DNA from: Cycas panzhihuaensis
Lineage: Eukaryota > Cycadophyta
Assembly: GCA_023213395.1 (NCBI GenBank)
Contig: CM041465.1
Span: 157,053,741 to 157,117,740, forward strand
DNA length: 64,000 nucleotides
Direction: 5' to 3'
The notes below the pieces were generated by a model that saw nothing but the letters and a program-made list of their open reading frames with translations, was not told the origin of the DNA and did no database searches. Of this stretch, positions 47,101 through 58,469 are shown in pieces (the first letter of the stretch is position 1; each line of letters begins with the position of its first letter). Position numbers and translations under genes: made by a program.

Positions 47101-48408
47101 GTTTAGAGCCTCAGAGATCGCTTTCAGAATATGTTGCATAAGGCCATCCCTTAAGTCAAGATCCTGGCATCCAGGTTCTATATATAACTCCTTGAAGTTT
47201 TCCATCACAATTCCACCAAACTGATCCTCTGACTCATACCTAACCCCATCCCTACTCTGAAGTTTATTGATCCTGTTATGAGCCCTGTGCTTCAAGGTGG
47301 ACAGATGGAAGAACTTAGTATTTCTGTCCCCCTCCCTTATCCACTGTTCTCTAGATTTCTGTTTCTATAGGATTTCCTCCCTAACTAACACCTCTTCTAA
47401 TTTCCTGGTGGTGAAATGTTTAATTTGATCCAAATCCCGGGTCCTTCCCTCTAATTGGATCCTATCCTCTATCCCTTTTAGCTCTGTCAGTAGGGCACCT
47501 TTGTCTTCAAAGATGTTTCCAAAGACCTCCCTATTCCATAACTTGATTTGTTATTTAATCTAATGCAGCTTCTTTGAAAACCCGAACATGGCGCATCCTT
47601 AAACTGGGACACTCTACCACTCGCCAATCCTCCCCCTAAGGTCTGGGTGCTTTTACCACATAAGTTTAAAATGGAATGGGGCCCCTTTATGATTACCTGG
47701 AACGAAACCCTCAAGAAGTAAGGGAGAGTGGTCTGAACCAGACTTCGGTAGAGCCTCAAGTTTAGTTCCTTTGAAGTGGTATGACCATTCAAAGTTTGTT
47801 AGCATCCTGTCTAATATGCATTGAATGTGGTTATGTCCTAACCACCTGTTAGACCACGTGTACCTAACTCCCCTGAGGGGGACGTCCATCAGGCCTCTTA
47901 CTTGCAAGAACTCTCCAAGATTAAACATACTTTTGGTCCAACCACTTTGCCCCCCTATCTTCTCATCCAGGCTTAGGGGAGAATTAAAGTCCCCTGCCAC
48001 CAACCAGGGACCATCCCAATCTTTATGGGCCTCCACCAGTCTTTCCCATAAGCTCTTCCTACCCTCAGCTAAAGTGGGGGTGTAAACATTGGTTATCCAA
48101 TACTCCTTATTAGTCCTTACACAAACCAAACCTAAGGCTATGAAGTGCTCATTCATGCCCACCTCATAGCCTTTCCACCTACTTCGGTTCCATAGGGAGG
48201 CCAACCCCCCAGAGCCTGTCGATCCTGCGACCGCCCTTCCATCTCCCCTTCTCCAGATCTTGTTAAATACCTCTCCTTCCTTAGCCTATTGCACTTTTAT
48301 CTCCTGCAAAAGGACAAGATCTGTGCCTATACTAATCCTCAATTCCTTTACCAATCTCTGCTTTAATGGGGCATTGAGGCACCTGATGTTCCAGGATAAA
48401 ACCTTCAT
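44160..48408 (-). pseudogene. LINE2 ORF2: endonuclease, RT, zf-RVT, RNase H
   Basis: The start ATG at 48408 reads MKVLSWNIRCLNAPLKQR. The endonuclease continues LVLLQEIK, VAGDFNSPLSLDEK, YTWSNRWLGHN, SGSDHSPLLL (48204-47653). A 372-codon open stretch (47295-46177) carries the RT core: KAPGPNGFPPRFFQEYW, RPISL-like KLISLCNVKYKILAKVL, GRQITDGIITVHE, MSKAYNWVAWDCLL, LRQGDPLFPFLFI and QFVDDNIFL, with the catalytic DD intact. Thumb and zf-RVT follow with FWWLCLQSKILTMDN and CVLCKVEAESLDHRCIHC (45246-45046). The RNase H (44718-44280) has INFNGAAKGNPGEARGGG, where the first catalytic Asp has become Asn, then QKAEARAM, VEGDSIYV and GADWLANW. Interruptions occur between blocks. Confidence 0.9.
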
Positions 48409-48490
48409 GGATATCTCGAAGCTCCTCCCCTCATCCTTTCCTGCTTCTGAGGATAGGGCCCTCTAGTGTTCCCCCCTCATTTAACGTACT

Positions 48491-49975
48491 CTAGTATCCC
48501 ATGCCGATCTGAGCTTGTGTTTCCTTTTCTCTAATTACCTTTTTAGGTGGTCGTCCCACCTTCTTTTCAATCCCATAGTCTGGATCCTTCCTTGGAACTA
48601 GCATGTTACCTTTAGAGACCCATTTACGTGTCCCACCTCCTCCCTTGTTTAGATCCGCAACTTTGACCCCAGTTCCAGCATCTCCTTCAGCTTCGATCCC
48701 TGCCTGCTCCTCCACTTGAGGCTGCTCCAGATGACCCCCCTCTTCAGTCTCTGATAAGTAATCCTCTAAATCCCAGTTAATGTTCTTCACAATCCGAGCC
48801 AGAGTCAACTCTACGACTATAGAGGATAAGTCCCCACCCCCAGCTGATTGACCAGCAGCCTTTGTTTGATCCTTAATGCCCTCTGTCACCAGACCCTGAT
48901 CCAAGCACGAAACTGGTCCCGTGTTTCTGACAATCTATGCACCTTTGGTTACACCCCTTTCAATCTCTGATACTGTTATTTCCTTGCCACCCTCTCCCTG
49001 AGTTACCTTGTCTCCCATAGTCTCTCCAACTTTTATTTTATCTATGGGGCGTACTGAAGTGGAACTCGGTTCCCAAACCATTACCTGACCCATCTCACAG
49101 TGGATCTTACCATCACCATCAATTGACTCTATACCTCTGGATGCCTCGGTACCTCCACCAAGCTCGTTTCTATCTATATCTTTTCCTATCCCTTTGGTGC
49201 TGGCTGCCGATGCCTCCCCCCTGATTATTTCTACTTCTCCATCTTCTTTCTCTTTACTTTCTTCATGTTTGTCCAACCTTAATGGGACCCCTGGGCATTG
49301 ATAGGGGAGATGCCCCCTATACTTACACTTTGCGCATCTAAAGCCCTCCACTTCATAAAATAAACCTTGAATGATGGATCTTCCATCTGACTCAATCTCA
49401 ACCTCATCTGGGAGTTCACTATCGAGCCTAGCCTGGACGTAAAATCTAGCATTCATCAATCTGGACCTATGTTTTGTTACCGAGTCCATAGCTAGTAATG
49501 GCTCTATCATCCTGGCTACCCCTTTAACTGTCTCCGGGTTCTAAAAGTGCAAAGGGAGCCTTATCATCTGCACCTAAACTGGGGCTTGCTTTACCACAGG
49601 AATGCCAGGGTCAAAATCTGGGTGCCACTTCTCCAGAGACATGGCCTTTCTCCCAAACATCCATGGGGATTTTAGAAGGATGGGAATCAGATCCTCATAG
49701 TTAGCAAACCTAAAGAGGATGCACCCCTTTGGTATTGCCATAACCTGAACTGGGTTTCTAGTTTTCCACTTATTTTTGATCCACTCTATGATGGTATCCA
49801 ATCCTGGTCTGGGACCCAAAAACCTACCCACCAGGCTATTTTCCCAATATTGTATAGTCTTTTCAGTTACCTCTTTGGGAATCGAGATTTTAAATCTATT
49901 TCCAATCTTGATAGGATAAACTTCATGTTCTTCATGGTTTCCATTCCTCAATACATCTAGGTGGGTCCTCCCCAT
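48491..49975 (-). pseudogene. LINE2 ORF1: nucleic-acid-binding protein with zinc knuckle
   Basis: The start at 49975 reads MGRTHLDVLRNGNHEEHEV. The DUF4283-like block has SLVGRFLGPRPGLDTIIEW and AIPKGCILFRFANYEDL. After a stop near 49574, the frame continues (49510-48935) with VTKHRSRLMNARFYVQARLD and the zinc knuckle CAKCKYRGHLPYQC (C-x2-C-x4-H-x4-C), then a long acidic, low-complexity tail. A last frame (48904-48491) ends with KKVGRPPKKVIREKETQAQI, resembling the KKFGRPPSK tail of LINE1 ORF1. ORF2 begins 83 bp downstream of this end. Confidence 0.88.
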
Positions 49976-50660
49976 GGGTGAGGATTGAGACTAGTTTGGT
50001 GATATTTACATTATTTAGAAAGCTGAAAAAAGTTACAAGAACTTCAAAAACTGCATAGACTCACCCCTTGTTTGAACCTACAGATCTCTGCATTGACTTG
50101 CTCCCTTTCTATCTTGGCTCTCCACCTCCTTGAATTTTCTAGAATACCAAACATGGACAGACAGGCTCCTTCTCTAGCTGGAGCATCTATGACATCAAAG
50201 CCTTTATAGAGAATGCCGAGCATGCATCGAGGTCGCTTAGATCCATCGCTAGTGGCATCACTAAATCCTTATGGAGAAGTATAATCGAGTCTCTTCCTGT
50301 TCGCTGGTGGAGCACCGCCCTACCGCTATCCTTGCTCTTAGGCCCGAAATCCACCCTAGCCAGGTTAACACACCCTTCATCATTGCCTCTCCTTCCACCT
50401 CGTCTTCCTCCATTTGCCTTAAAGAACTGGCCCATATAACTGCCTTCCCAGTCATGGAGAAGCCCGGATCCATCCGTGGCCTTATGCCATCATAGATACC
50501 ATCCGGGGGGAACCCCCCCCCTGCTTTCGACTGCACAACCTACAAACCCTAGCCGCCATGTCGGTTCATCACTTCGCAGATCCATTTGATGCTACGCAGG
50601 CCATTTCGTTGCTAAAAAAATGCTAAGCAATTCTTATCAAATGTATTACTTAACTACATT
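49976..50660 (-). other. LINE2 5' untranslated region
   Basis: GC-richer sequence from the target duplication to the ORF1 start, including C/G homopolymers near 50510-50520. Open frames on both strands have no recognisable domain. The outer 50 bp (50612-50660) are AT-rich and may be untemplated or host sequence. Confidence 0.6.
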
Positions 50661-50674
50661 AACGTTCTTAACTT

Positions 50675-51345
50675 ATTTCTTCTAAGCTAAGAAATTATTT
50701 AGGCTATTAATTTTGATAGTATTAAATAAGAGAATTTAAGCTGTTATTTTTAAAGTGTCCTTTAGTTTTTGAGTCTTTTGTACTTGTGTCCTATCTACCT
50801 AAGGGGCCACTATTCTAGAATTCTATGTTTAATGGTCTCCAAAGAAGCTCTCAGTTGCTATCTTATCTAGTAGGACCTACTGATAAGTGGCAAATTAGGG
50901 ACCCTATATACCAGTATATGAGCTTAAGACTTAATATACCTCAGTATGTGGGCTATAAAGAAGGTTAAAGACCCCCTTAATTTGTTGGTCCATCTGCACT
51001 AGAGTTATGCCTAGCGATAGATCTCGCTAAAAGATATAACTAAGCCACTCATCCTCTTTGGGTCTTGACTAGTCTCTAAATACTAAGGATAAGTTTCACA
51101 TCTTAGCCTACCACTTAATACATATAATAGCCAATGGTTTCCTTTAAAATCTGTAGAATTTAAGGAATATTAAAGACGTATCCAAAATAGTAATTTTAGG
51201 GGTCCCAATCATTCCTCTTACAAGGCTAGAAAAGTTTTCTTGTAAATTTGGGGATTATCTTTTTTAGTATACTGAGTTTAAATTGGTTTTAAAAGTGGTA
51301 TTTTTTACATATAAGGTTCTTTTTATGGAAAATAAAAATAAGGAA
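50675..51345 (-). other. Copia E leader part 1, with conserved block
   Basis: Noncoding. 50745-51240 aligns with the B block 39130-39575 and, reversed, with the C block 22617-23075 (for example GGTCCATCTGCACTAGAGTT and GATAGATCTCGCTAAAAG here). It ends at the AGGAA target of element F. Confidence 0.65.
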
Positions 51346-51702
51346 TGAAGGATTATAGAATGATGGAGACAAAGCAGAGCATAATCAAATAATCAATATA
51401 TTATTGTATAAATACATAAGCCTTTTTATATTCAATCCGTCTTTGAGTAAGTACATAGCAAATCTCTAAATGTACCAAGGTTGTACACCCCTCCAAATAT
51501 ATAATTTGGGGGAGAAGGAAAACTCCTCAACCTTTATAATTTAAATAATAATAAAATATTACATAACTTAATTCAAATTAACTTTAACCTTACCTTATAC
51601 TTGCCTTCACATGTGAGTACCCACATGTGTAAATTGTTGGGAGTGGGGTGTACACTCCTGTGTGAAAGGTGGGAGTGGGGCGATGATCATTAACCCCCAA
51701 CA
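51346..51702 (-). repeat. 3' LTR of element F
   Basis: Plus-strand TGAAGGATTATAG to CCCCCAACA; pairs with 56338-56710. It lacks most of the GGTGTCTAAAGACACC stem region, which the 5' copy keeps. Confidence 0.9.
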
Positions 51703-51716
51703 TTCTCCCCCTTAAT
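51703..51716 (-). other. Polypurine tract of element F
   Basis: On the minus strand CATTAAGGGGGAGAA precedes the LTR start TGTTGGGGG. Confidence 0.85.
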
Positions 51717-51791
51717 GGTCATCATAAATAACTTTGTCTTCTCTTTAATCTTATGAAATTTGAACTTAAAAAAAAAAACTTTAAAAATCTA

Positions 51792-52427
51792 TCTTTTAGC
51801 TTGATCACTACTAACTCGCCTCATCCTTTTAATAATATATGTCATTTTACCATTGAGTGGTTCAAAAAATCTCCAAGTAAATGTAGTTTAATTTGAATAT
51901 AGGTGAATAGCTATAACTCTAACTTTATCCCTTGGAACTTTGACTTTGTCTTATGAAATCTTTGTGTTGTGAGTGACTATTATATCATCAGATTTCTCTC
52001 CCCCAAATGGAGGATTAGCTTTTTGTGCAATAAGATGATCATGCATTTGACTTATATTTTCCTCCTTGGTCTTTTCATCACAATCCACCTATTCTGGCAT
52101 CTATCTCACATGCTCAACAATATCAACATTAAATTCATTTGCATTGAGGGTTTCTCCCCCATAAATGGAAACTAAGGTGTCTCATACGGATTTGGAAGTT
52201 ATCATTTCACACACTTTAGAGAAAACATTATCATCTATAGTGCAAAAAAGTAAAGCTAAGACTTCATTGTCTTTTTTAATATTTTCTTTAATATTAAGAT
52301 CATATTCATCTTGTAGGTAACTCTAAAGATTATTTGTAATAAAATAATTTTGCATTATTTTATACCATTGTAAAAAATTATGGCCATCAAATATAAGAAA
52401 TTGTATGTTATCAAGATTGATTGCCAT
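51792..52427 (-). pseudogene. Gag-like remnant of element F at its 3' end
   Basis: Counterpart of 4999-5634 in A. From an ATG at 52427 the minus strand reads MAINLDN and then FDGHNF-type codons, with the same YLQDEYDLNIKEN stretch further on. Stops and frameshifts are more frequent than in A. The position next to the 3' LTR is conserved between the copies, so it is a property of the family and not an accident of one insertion. Confidence 0.6.
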
Positions 52428-54585
52428 TTTATAGAAAACTTTAGTATATAATAAAAAAAGAATATATTTTTACCAAGTGAATTTTTGTACTTCTCAATAA
52501 AATGTGTGCCTTTAGAAGGAATCAAAGAACTCAATAAATCAATAAACTTATATAATTTTAAATATACTCTTTGAAAGAACTATGCAAGTAATCACAATGC
52601 CTTTGAAAAATGAAAGATGCCTTTAGAAAGTAAATCAACTAAATGCAACTTTTATAAGTGTAAGAAGTAAGTGAGCTTTTTCAATAATGATGAATAGAAA
52701 AAATACTTCCAATAAGTGTATGCATTTAGAATAATTGACAACCTTATATGGTATAATTCTAGATAAACTTTGAAATATAATGAATATATGAGTAAATTTT
52801 TAATATAACTAAGATCCTTTTAACTATGCAAATCTGAAATAAGACTTTTAATGATGAAAAATAAAGAATTCTTAAGCTATTGATCTTTCAAGTGAATAAC
52901 CACAAATTTAAGCAAGAAAATAACTTTCTTTTTCAATGCATGTAATCTTTTTACCTTGATGAAGATATATAATGCTGAAAATTTAAAATTTATATGTATA
53001 TTTTCACTTTAGAAAGATAAAAAATAAAGAAGAAACTTCCAAAAAAATGAATTGTACATATTTTGAGTTTCAAGTCTAATTAGCTTATCGCTTATTTTAA
53101 ATGTATATGAGAAATTTCTACTACAAATCAACTTTAAAAGTGGCTATATAAAAGTCAAATAAGAGCCTCAAACATGGATCATAAGTAATCAATAAGAAAT
53201 GAAATAAAGTACTCCTTAAAAAAGGTTTAGAAGATAAGCCTATTAGGGTATCTTGAATACTCAAGTTGAGCAGCTTCAAAGTTATACTAAAGAATGTCAA
53301 AATAAGGTGAAATTATACTAATTTGAAGATCAATAAAATATCTAGTCAATGAAACTGACCGTTTTAAAAATGGATTCCTACAAGTCAAAATTCTAATGTA
53401 TCAAATATACGGTCCTCTTTTTGAGGCTTAATGGGAGATTAGGGCTCAAAATATTATGAAATATTAGTAAAAAAATTATATAACAATGTAAAATGATCAA
53501 AAATAATTTAGAGAGCTGCTTAATATACTTTTCAATTAAAAAACTTTGAGAAATAATATATAAAAATGTGGAATAATGATAAATTAGAAGTTGTTATGTA
53601 CCTCAACTTTAATAGCTTGGAGCATTTATAAAATAGACTCAAAATACAATAAAAATAACTTAAAAATGTATATCTCTAAAAACTCTTTCACCAAAATTAG
53701 ACGTTACTCAATTCTGAGCTATAAAGCTCAAGATATTAAAGAAACAGTAAAATGTGTCCTGCCAAGGTTAATAAGATAGGCAACAAAAATAATGTCAACT
53801 TTGACCTACTTAAACATGTAAGATATTAAGTCAAATCAAGAAAAAAATGCCTTCAAGTAGTAGTGCTCTAAATCAAGATTCCAATGAATCTTACAGTTTT
53901 GAAATCTGATTTCTGATTGAGGAGATATAGCTGAAAATGCAAGTAGTACTTTTTATGTAAATATGATAAAAAACATTAAAGTGTCACTTTCACCAATTAA
54001 AATAATGATTAAAACAAATGACAAAAAGTAAAATGAGTGGATAGTGATGAAGTTTTCTAAAAATAGATTGCTATAGAGTAGATCCGGGTAAAAAATAATC
54101 TCTTGGTGATAAAGTATAACTTGATTAAAAGAGATTTTATGAAAATAATTTAAAAAGGCTTTGAAAATAAATGACTGACTTTAAACTAATTGAAAGCAGG
54201 TCAAATCAACTCCAAATATGGTAAATGACCAGTTGAAATTACACCTCAGAAAATTCTAAACTCAACGGGATAGATTTTGTTAGAAACTAATAACCTAGTC
54301 AAGAGATATGGCAAAAATTAGCCAGGTACCCTATGTTTTAATAAAAAATTTAAAAAAATAAAAGGAAATTTTTATAAAATTTAAAGTGCCTCTTTTAATT
54401 AGATAACAAAGAGGTCACATCAACATGATAGGATCAGGGGCTAAGGTCTAAGGGGGCTAAGACTTTTACAAAATGAAACTCAAATTTTATATAATATAAT
54501 ATAATTTTTTAAAATTTTATATAAAAGAAATAAAGAAAAAAAAATGTTTAAATCAAAAGACACCGCCACCGCTGTTTGCTGTCAT
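52428..54585 (-). other. Noncoding backbone of element F
   Basis: Aligns with 5635-7715 in A; no coding potential seen. A 62-codon plus-strand open frame at 53591-53779 is not conserved in A as a protein. Confidence 0.6.
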
Positions 54586-55590
54586 GTAGACAAACTAGAG
54601 AATGACTATTGACTAATATAATCAAAACAGCTAATACAATCAATCAATAAAATTGTGATACCTTCCCAGAAATTATTATACCGGTGAGCCACGAGGATTT
54701 AGATTTGTCAAGCATAGGAACTCTGATGATGTTGCAAAAGAAAAATATCATATGAATCATTAAATAATTGGTGGGTGGGAGATTACTATTGTCTTTGCTA
54801 AAGAGAACAGAAAAAATCTAATAGAGATACGTGTAAGTGAATGGGATGGTGGAAGGAGCAGTAACAGATTTGGTGGAGGCAGCTTTCGAAGGCGTACACC
54901 ACCACAATCTCCTAGGCAATGATATCACTCCTACTCACGCTTGTTGTCTCCACCAAGGCATGGCTCAAGAGATCGTGGAATGCGTGAAGACAACTATTTA
55001 TAGGGAAGTTCTATTTCACCTATGCCTTAAAGTGATGGCGAATCTAGATCACCTCAAGGGTTTCGATCTCCACCATCTAGGAGGCAAATGCCAGTTTAGG
55101 CTTGTAGTCCCTCGTGAAGGTCTAGTTTGGGCTATTTTAGTGGTTCACCTCCTAGTCAGATGCTCTCCATGTAAGATTTGAATAGGCTGAAGCATGTTTA
55201 GCTTTTGGATATGCAAGTGGATGATAGTGGAAAAAGAGCTCATTGTGCTTATTACATCCTTTTGCAAGGATAGAATATGTAGTTTAAGTTACACACAAAA
55301 TTCCCTTCTTACATTGCATTACAAATCGTCAAGACAAAGATGGTACGGTGTTCAGAAAGAATAGAAAAGGATAGATGATATACAAGACTATAACCACAGA
55401 TAACAAGAGACTTCATAAAACTTTCTTCATATAAGAATAAACAGTAGATGCATTACAAAACTTTCTTCATATAACAATAAACAACATATGCATTAACTCA
55501 AAAACATATCAACAGAACCAGATCTTTTAAATATATTGATGGAAATATATCAAATTAATAAAATGTATGTATATATATATATTTATAAAA
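54586..55590 (+). other. Acquired non-element segment inside F (about 1 kb)
   Basis: Unrelated to the segment at the same place in A. The left breakpoint follows the shared ACCGCC-rich edge (54560-54585; A has the like at 7710-7725). The right breakpoint precedes the shared GAAGAACCTGGCAATGTC stretch. It contains the SCL fragment at 54683-55172; 55180-55590 is unassigned. Confidence 0.7.
54683..55172 (+). pseudogene. Captured fragment of an SC35-like (SCL) SR splicing factor
   Basis: One frame from 54683 stays homologous for about 163 codons. It begins in the second half of an RRM: GEPRGFRFVKHRNSDDVAKE (RNP1, where RGFGFVQF is usual), then KYHMNH, IIGGWEITIVFAKENRK (usual: VIGGREITVVFAEENRK). 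It passes into a Gly/Arg linker and an RS-rich tail: RSSNRFGGGSFRRRTPPQSP, SPPRHGSRDRGMRED, SDGESRSPQGFRSPPSRRQ. The five or more in-frame stops fall where Arg (CGA to TGA) or Gln (CAA to TAA) codons are expected, i.e. C-to-T decay. This order is that of plant SCL30/SCL33-type proteins, which regulate splice-site choice. No intron interrupts the match, consistent with capture from spliced RNA. It is antisense to element F. Confidence 0.82.
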
Positions 55591-55739
55591 AAATGTGAAG
55601 AACCTGGCAATGTCACTATGATATATTTATAGAAGATGGACTTTAGAGGATGAGATCTTTGTTCACAATGGTTGAAACTTCAAATAGATTCCTCCAATAG
55701 ACAGATCGACTATAGTATAACTTCTCCAAGAAACTTATT

Positions 55740-56230
55740 AGGCTAAATATGCACCAAATATTACATAGATCTGAGAAAATTTATTGAATAAATGGACCAA
55801 ATATATCAAAAATGGTCAAATATTTAACAAAATATGCAGATCTGGAGATAATATTGAATAAATAAACAAAATACACCAGAAATAGTCAAATATTTAATAA
55901 AATATGCAGATCTTATTGATAAAACTTCGTAGAGTGATAAAACTTTGAATATTTACTGATTACAGTTATGATCTTACATAGATCTGAAAAAAAATATTGA
56001 ATAAATGGATAAAATATGCCATAAATGGCCAAGTATTTGACAAAAATATATAAAACTTATTAATAAAAACTTTGTAGAGTGATGAAATCTTGAATACTTG
56101 TTGCTTGTAGTTATACTCCTGCATAGATTTGGAAAAATATTTATTATTTCACAAGTATAAATCAAGAATAATTAGATTTTAATGAAAAATAATACAAGAA
56201 ACTGCTAAAAAACTTTGTAGAAGATAAATA
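55740..56230 (-). repeat. Subterminal repeats in the 5' region of F
   Basis: Same units as at 9640-10030 in A, but one ~170-bp block (AAAACTT(C/T)GTAGAGTGAT to the following AGATCTG/AGATTTGG) is present twice in tandem here. Confidence 0.65.
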
Positions 56231-56323
56231 TAACCAATATTTACTTTTTGTGAGTAGATCTGCTTCAAATGCTAATGGATTTTCTTTCTTCCCAAAAAAA
56301 AAATGAACAAGCTAGCAATCTAT

Positions 56324-56335
56324 GCTCTGATACCA
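56324..56335 (-). other. Primer-binding site of element F
   Basis: Minus-strand TGGTATCAGAGC, a perfect initiator-Met PBS, 2 bp inside the 5' LTR. Confidence 0.95.
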
Positions 56336-56337
56336 GA

Positions 56338-56710
56338 TGAAGGATTATAAAATGATAGAGATAGAATAAAGCATAATCAAATAATCAATATATTATTGCA
56401 TAAATACATAAGCCTTTTTGTATTCAATCTGTCTTTAAGTAAGTACATAACAAATCTCCAAATGTAGGCGGTGTCTAAAGACACCAGGTTTCACACCTCT
56501 CCAAATATATAATTTGATGGAGGAGGGAAACTCCTCAACCCCTAGAATTCAAATAATAATAAAATATTACAAAACTTAACTCAAAATAACTGTAACCTTA
56601 CCTTATACTTACCTTCACATGTGAGCACCCACATGTGTAAATTGGTGGGAGTAGGGTGTGCACTCCTGTGTGAAAGGTGGGAGTAGGGTGATGATCATTA
56701 ACCCCCAATA
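56338..56710 (-). repeat. 5' LTR of element F
   Basis: Plus-strand TGAAGGATTATAAAATG to CCCCCAATA (CA decayed to TA), followed at once by AGGAA. It contains the GGTGTCTAAAGACACC stem. Confidence 0.92.
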
Positions 56711-58073
56711 AGGAAACTAAGGAAAATAACTTAAAGAAAAAAAGATAGGGTTAGGGTGCTTTTTTTTATGGACTTTTCTCTAAGAAGATCCACCTCTATC
56801 ACTTAAGAAGAACACCTATAATAACAAAGTACAAGCACTTATTAGCTCAAAAATTAGAGTAAGATAGCCTATTAATAGGTGAGAATAGCATTCAATAACA
56901 AAAAATTTTATGCAAAATAAGATATAAGCCCTTAATTAGTGAAATAGGGCTTATGATTTCTCAAATAAGAGGGTCAACTTTAGTAGCTTAGATCTCCCTC
57001 AAAACATGCACAAATCTAGTCAAAACTAACTTTAAACTATAACTTTCTAAATCAGCTTTCCAATGATTTAGACAATGGTCAAATTTGACTTTTTGTTGAG
57101 AAGTTATGGCTGAAACACTAATAGGTGCCCTTTATGATAAAAAACCAAGGTGGGGTTAGCTTAAGCCCCCTTCGCTAGTTGGTTCTTGATCATAGAATAG
57201 GTGTCTATGACCATTGGCTAGACCCTAAAGGGGTTGGCAAACCTCAAACTAATATGAAATATGGCATAAACCATTTGATTAATCAAAAATTATAAAAAGC
57301 AACTTATAAAATTTGAGCTTTGCCCTATTTTAATAAACAAATGAGGCCACATGGGGTCTAATATGACCAAGAGATTAGCCTCTAGTGCAGATTTTAACTA
57401 GGAAGAAAATATGATTTAATTTCATTCAAACTTTATTTAAAAAATAAAGTTTAAAACTCAAAAAATATGTAGCTGCATGAATTTGCAGAGTCTGTGCAAC
57501 TTTTCACATATTACGTGCATGATTTCTCTTTAGAATTAATCAATTCTCAGATGGATCTAAGTTATGTTGATTTTGGCACCTTTGAATGATGAATTCTAAC
57601 CTAATCAAAGAAGAAGCAGGGTTGAATGGGGTTGGAATGAAGTGAATGGACTTAGGAGGTTGTATGGCTAATGGGAAAAATCTAAAGGCTAAATCTCTTT
57701 AGGAATCAAACAAAATCAACCTTAAGACACCTGTGTGGCTCCTCAACATGTTTGGAAACTATCAACAAGAGGATTAACCACCATTCATTGGAATATGGCA
57801 AAAATAATGGTTGAAAGGCAAAGACAACAAGCTATTTTTATCATCTTTGGTCAAAACTAGCATTGTAACACTTGTGGACTACTACAGACCTAATGGGCTA
57901 TACATAGGAGTTGGTACATACTAGAAAATACTTACAGTAGTATCAAATTTATTGCATGCTATTAATATTAATTGAAAACTTAAAAAACGATGTGAATGGG
58001 GTGTTATTTTTGGTAAATGAGCCTTCATTTTTCACCAAACTTATAAAATATTAATCAAATATGCATATAACAA
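56711..58073 (-). other. Copia E leader part 2, no gene seen
   Basis: AT-rich noncoding sequence between the F insertion and the E PBS. No coding block or structured motif was recognised. Confidence 0.6.
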
Positions 58074-58085
58074 GCTGTAATACCA
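58074..58085 (-). other. Primer-binding site of copia E
   Basis: Minus-strand TGGTATTACAGC, two bases from TGGTATCAGAGC, directly abutting the LTR end. Confidence 0.8.
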
Positions 58086-58469
58086 TGTTAAATTAACATC
58101 AAGATTTAAATCAATATACATAAAATCAAATAAACTTAAGAAAGTAGATAAAACATCAAATACAAAACATAATATGTAATGCAAGTTTGCTACAAGTAAA
58201 TTGGTTACACCATGTGTCTCTATTTTGGCAGAGCTTTCGCAAGTAATAATATCCAATGTATGTACAAAGCATAGGGCGTGGGCTTAATTTACAAGCAAAC
58301 CACCCTAAAAATATAATAAACTCATTGTTTGATATATTGGCAAAGGAGGTGGACTCAACCAATATTTATATTATAATTAAATTTACAATGAGGGGTCATA
58401 CCTTAGGTTACATAATTATAAATATATACAAATTACAAAGTAATGAAGGGGTCATTGTATGTTTTAACA
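58086..58469 (-). repeat. 5' LTR of copia E
   Basis: Plus-strand TGTTAAATTAACATC to GTATGTTTTAACA. The terminal inverted repeat TGTTAAA/TTTAACA is present. It matches 40277-40659 along its length. Confidence 0.88.

Larger units (their letters stand above)
44067..50660 (-). mobile_element. L1-type LINE (LINE2), near full length
   Basis: About 6.6 kb, flanked by a perfect 14-bp target duplication (AACGTTCTTAACTT at 44053-44066 and 50661-50674), with a poly-T (3' poly-A) at 44067-44075. It has ORF1 with zinc knuckle and ORF2 with endonuclease, RT, zf-RVT and RNase H. It belongs to the same broad group as LINE1 (shared VGRF-GPRPG and FWW-L motifs) but is clearly diverged. It inserted into the gag/leader boundary of copia E. 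Confidence 0.93.
51346..56710 (-). mobile_element. Non-autonomous gene-capturing LTR retrotransposon F
   Basis: About 5.4 kb with a perfect 5-bp target duplication AGGAA (51341-51345 and 56711-56715). LTRs are at 51346-51702 and 56338-56710, with an intact PBS and a clean PPT. The gag relic next to the 3' LTR and the noncoding backbone match element A. The central segment (about 54586-55590) replaces the SLU7/KH segment of A with a fragment of an SR-type splicing factor. No pol is present. It inserted into the leader of copia E. Confidence 0.92.
40277..58469 (-). mobile_element. Ty1/copia element E, split by LINE2 and element F
   Basis: LTRs of nearly equal length lie at 40277-40659 (3') and 58086-58469 (5'). 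A PBS abuts the 5' LTR (58074-58085) and a PPT abuts the 3' LTR. Between them lie pol, gag and leader remnants on the minus strand. LINE2 (44067-50660) sits at the gag start and F (51346-56710) sits in the leader. Without insertions it would be about 6.2 kb, including a large deletion joining RT to RNase H. No target duplication was found at the outer ends (TTCCA left, ATGCT right), so joining the two LTRs to a single element is inferred from order, strand and LTR similarity. Confidence 0.75.

Noticed and set aside
54837-55181. 114-codon open frame at 54837 as a novel protein
   Set aside because: It is an out-of-frame shadow of the SCL RS region, which is readable in another frame from 54683.
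40277-58469. Reading 58086-58469 as a solo LTR unrelated to 40277-40659
   Set aside because: A PBS abuts it on the correct side and E leader-like sequence follows, with LTRs of matching length; still, no outer target duplication was found, so this is kept at moderate confidence.
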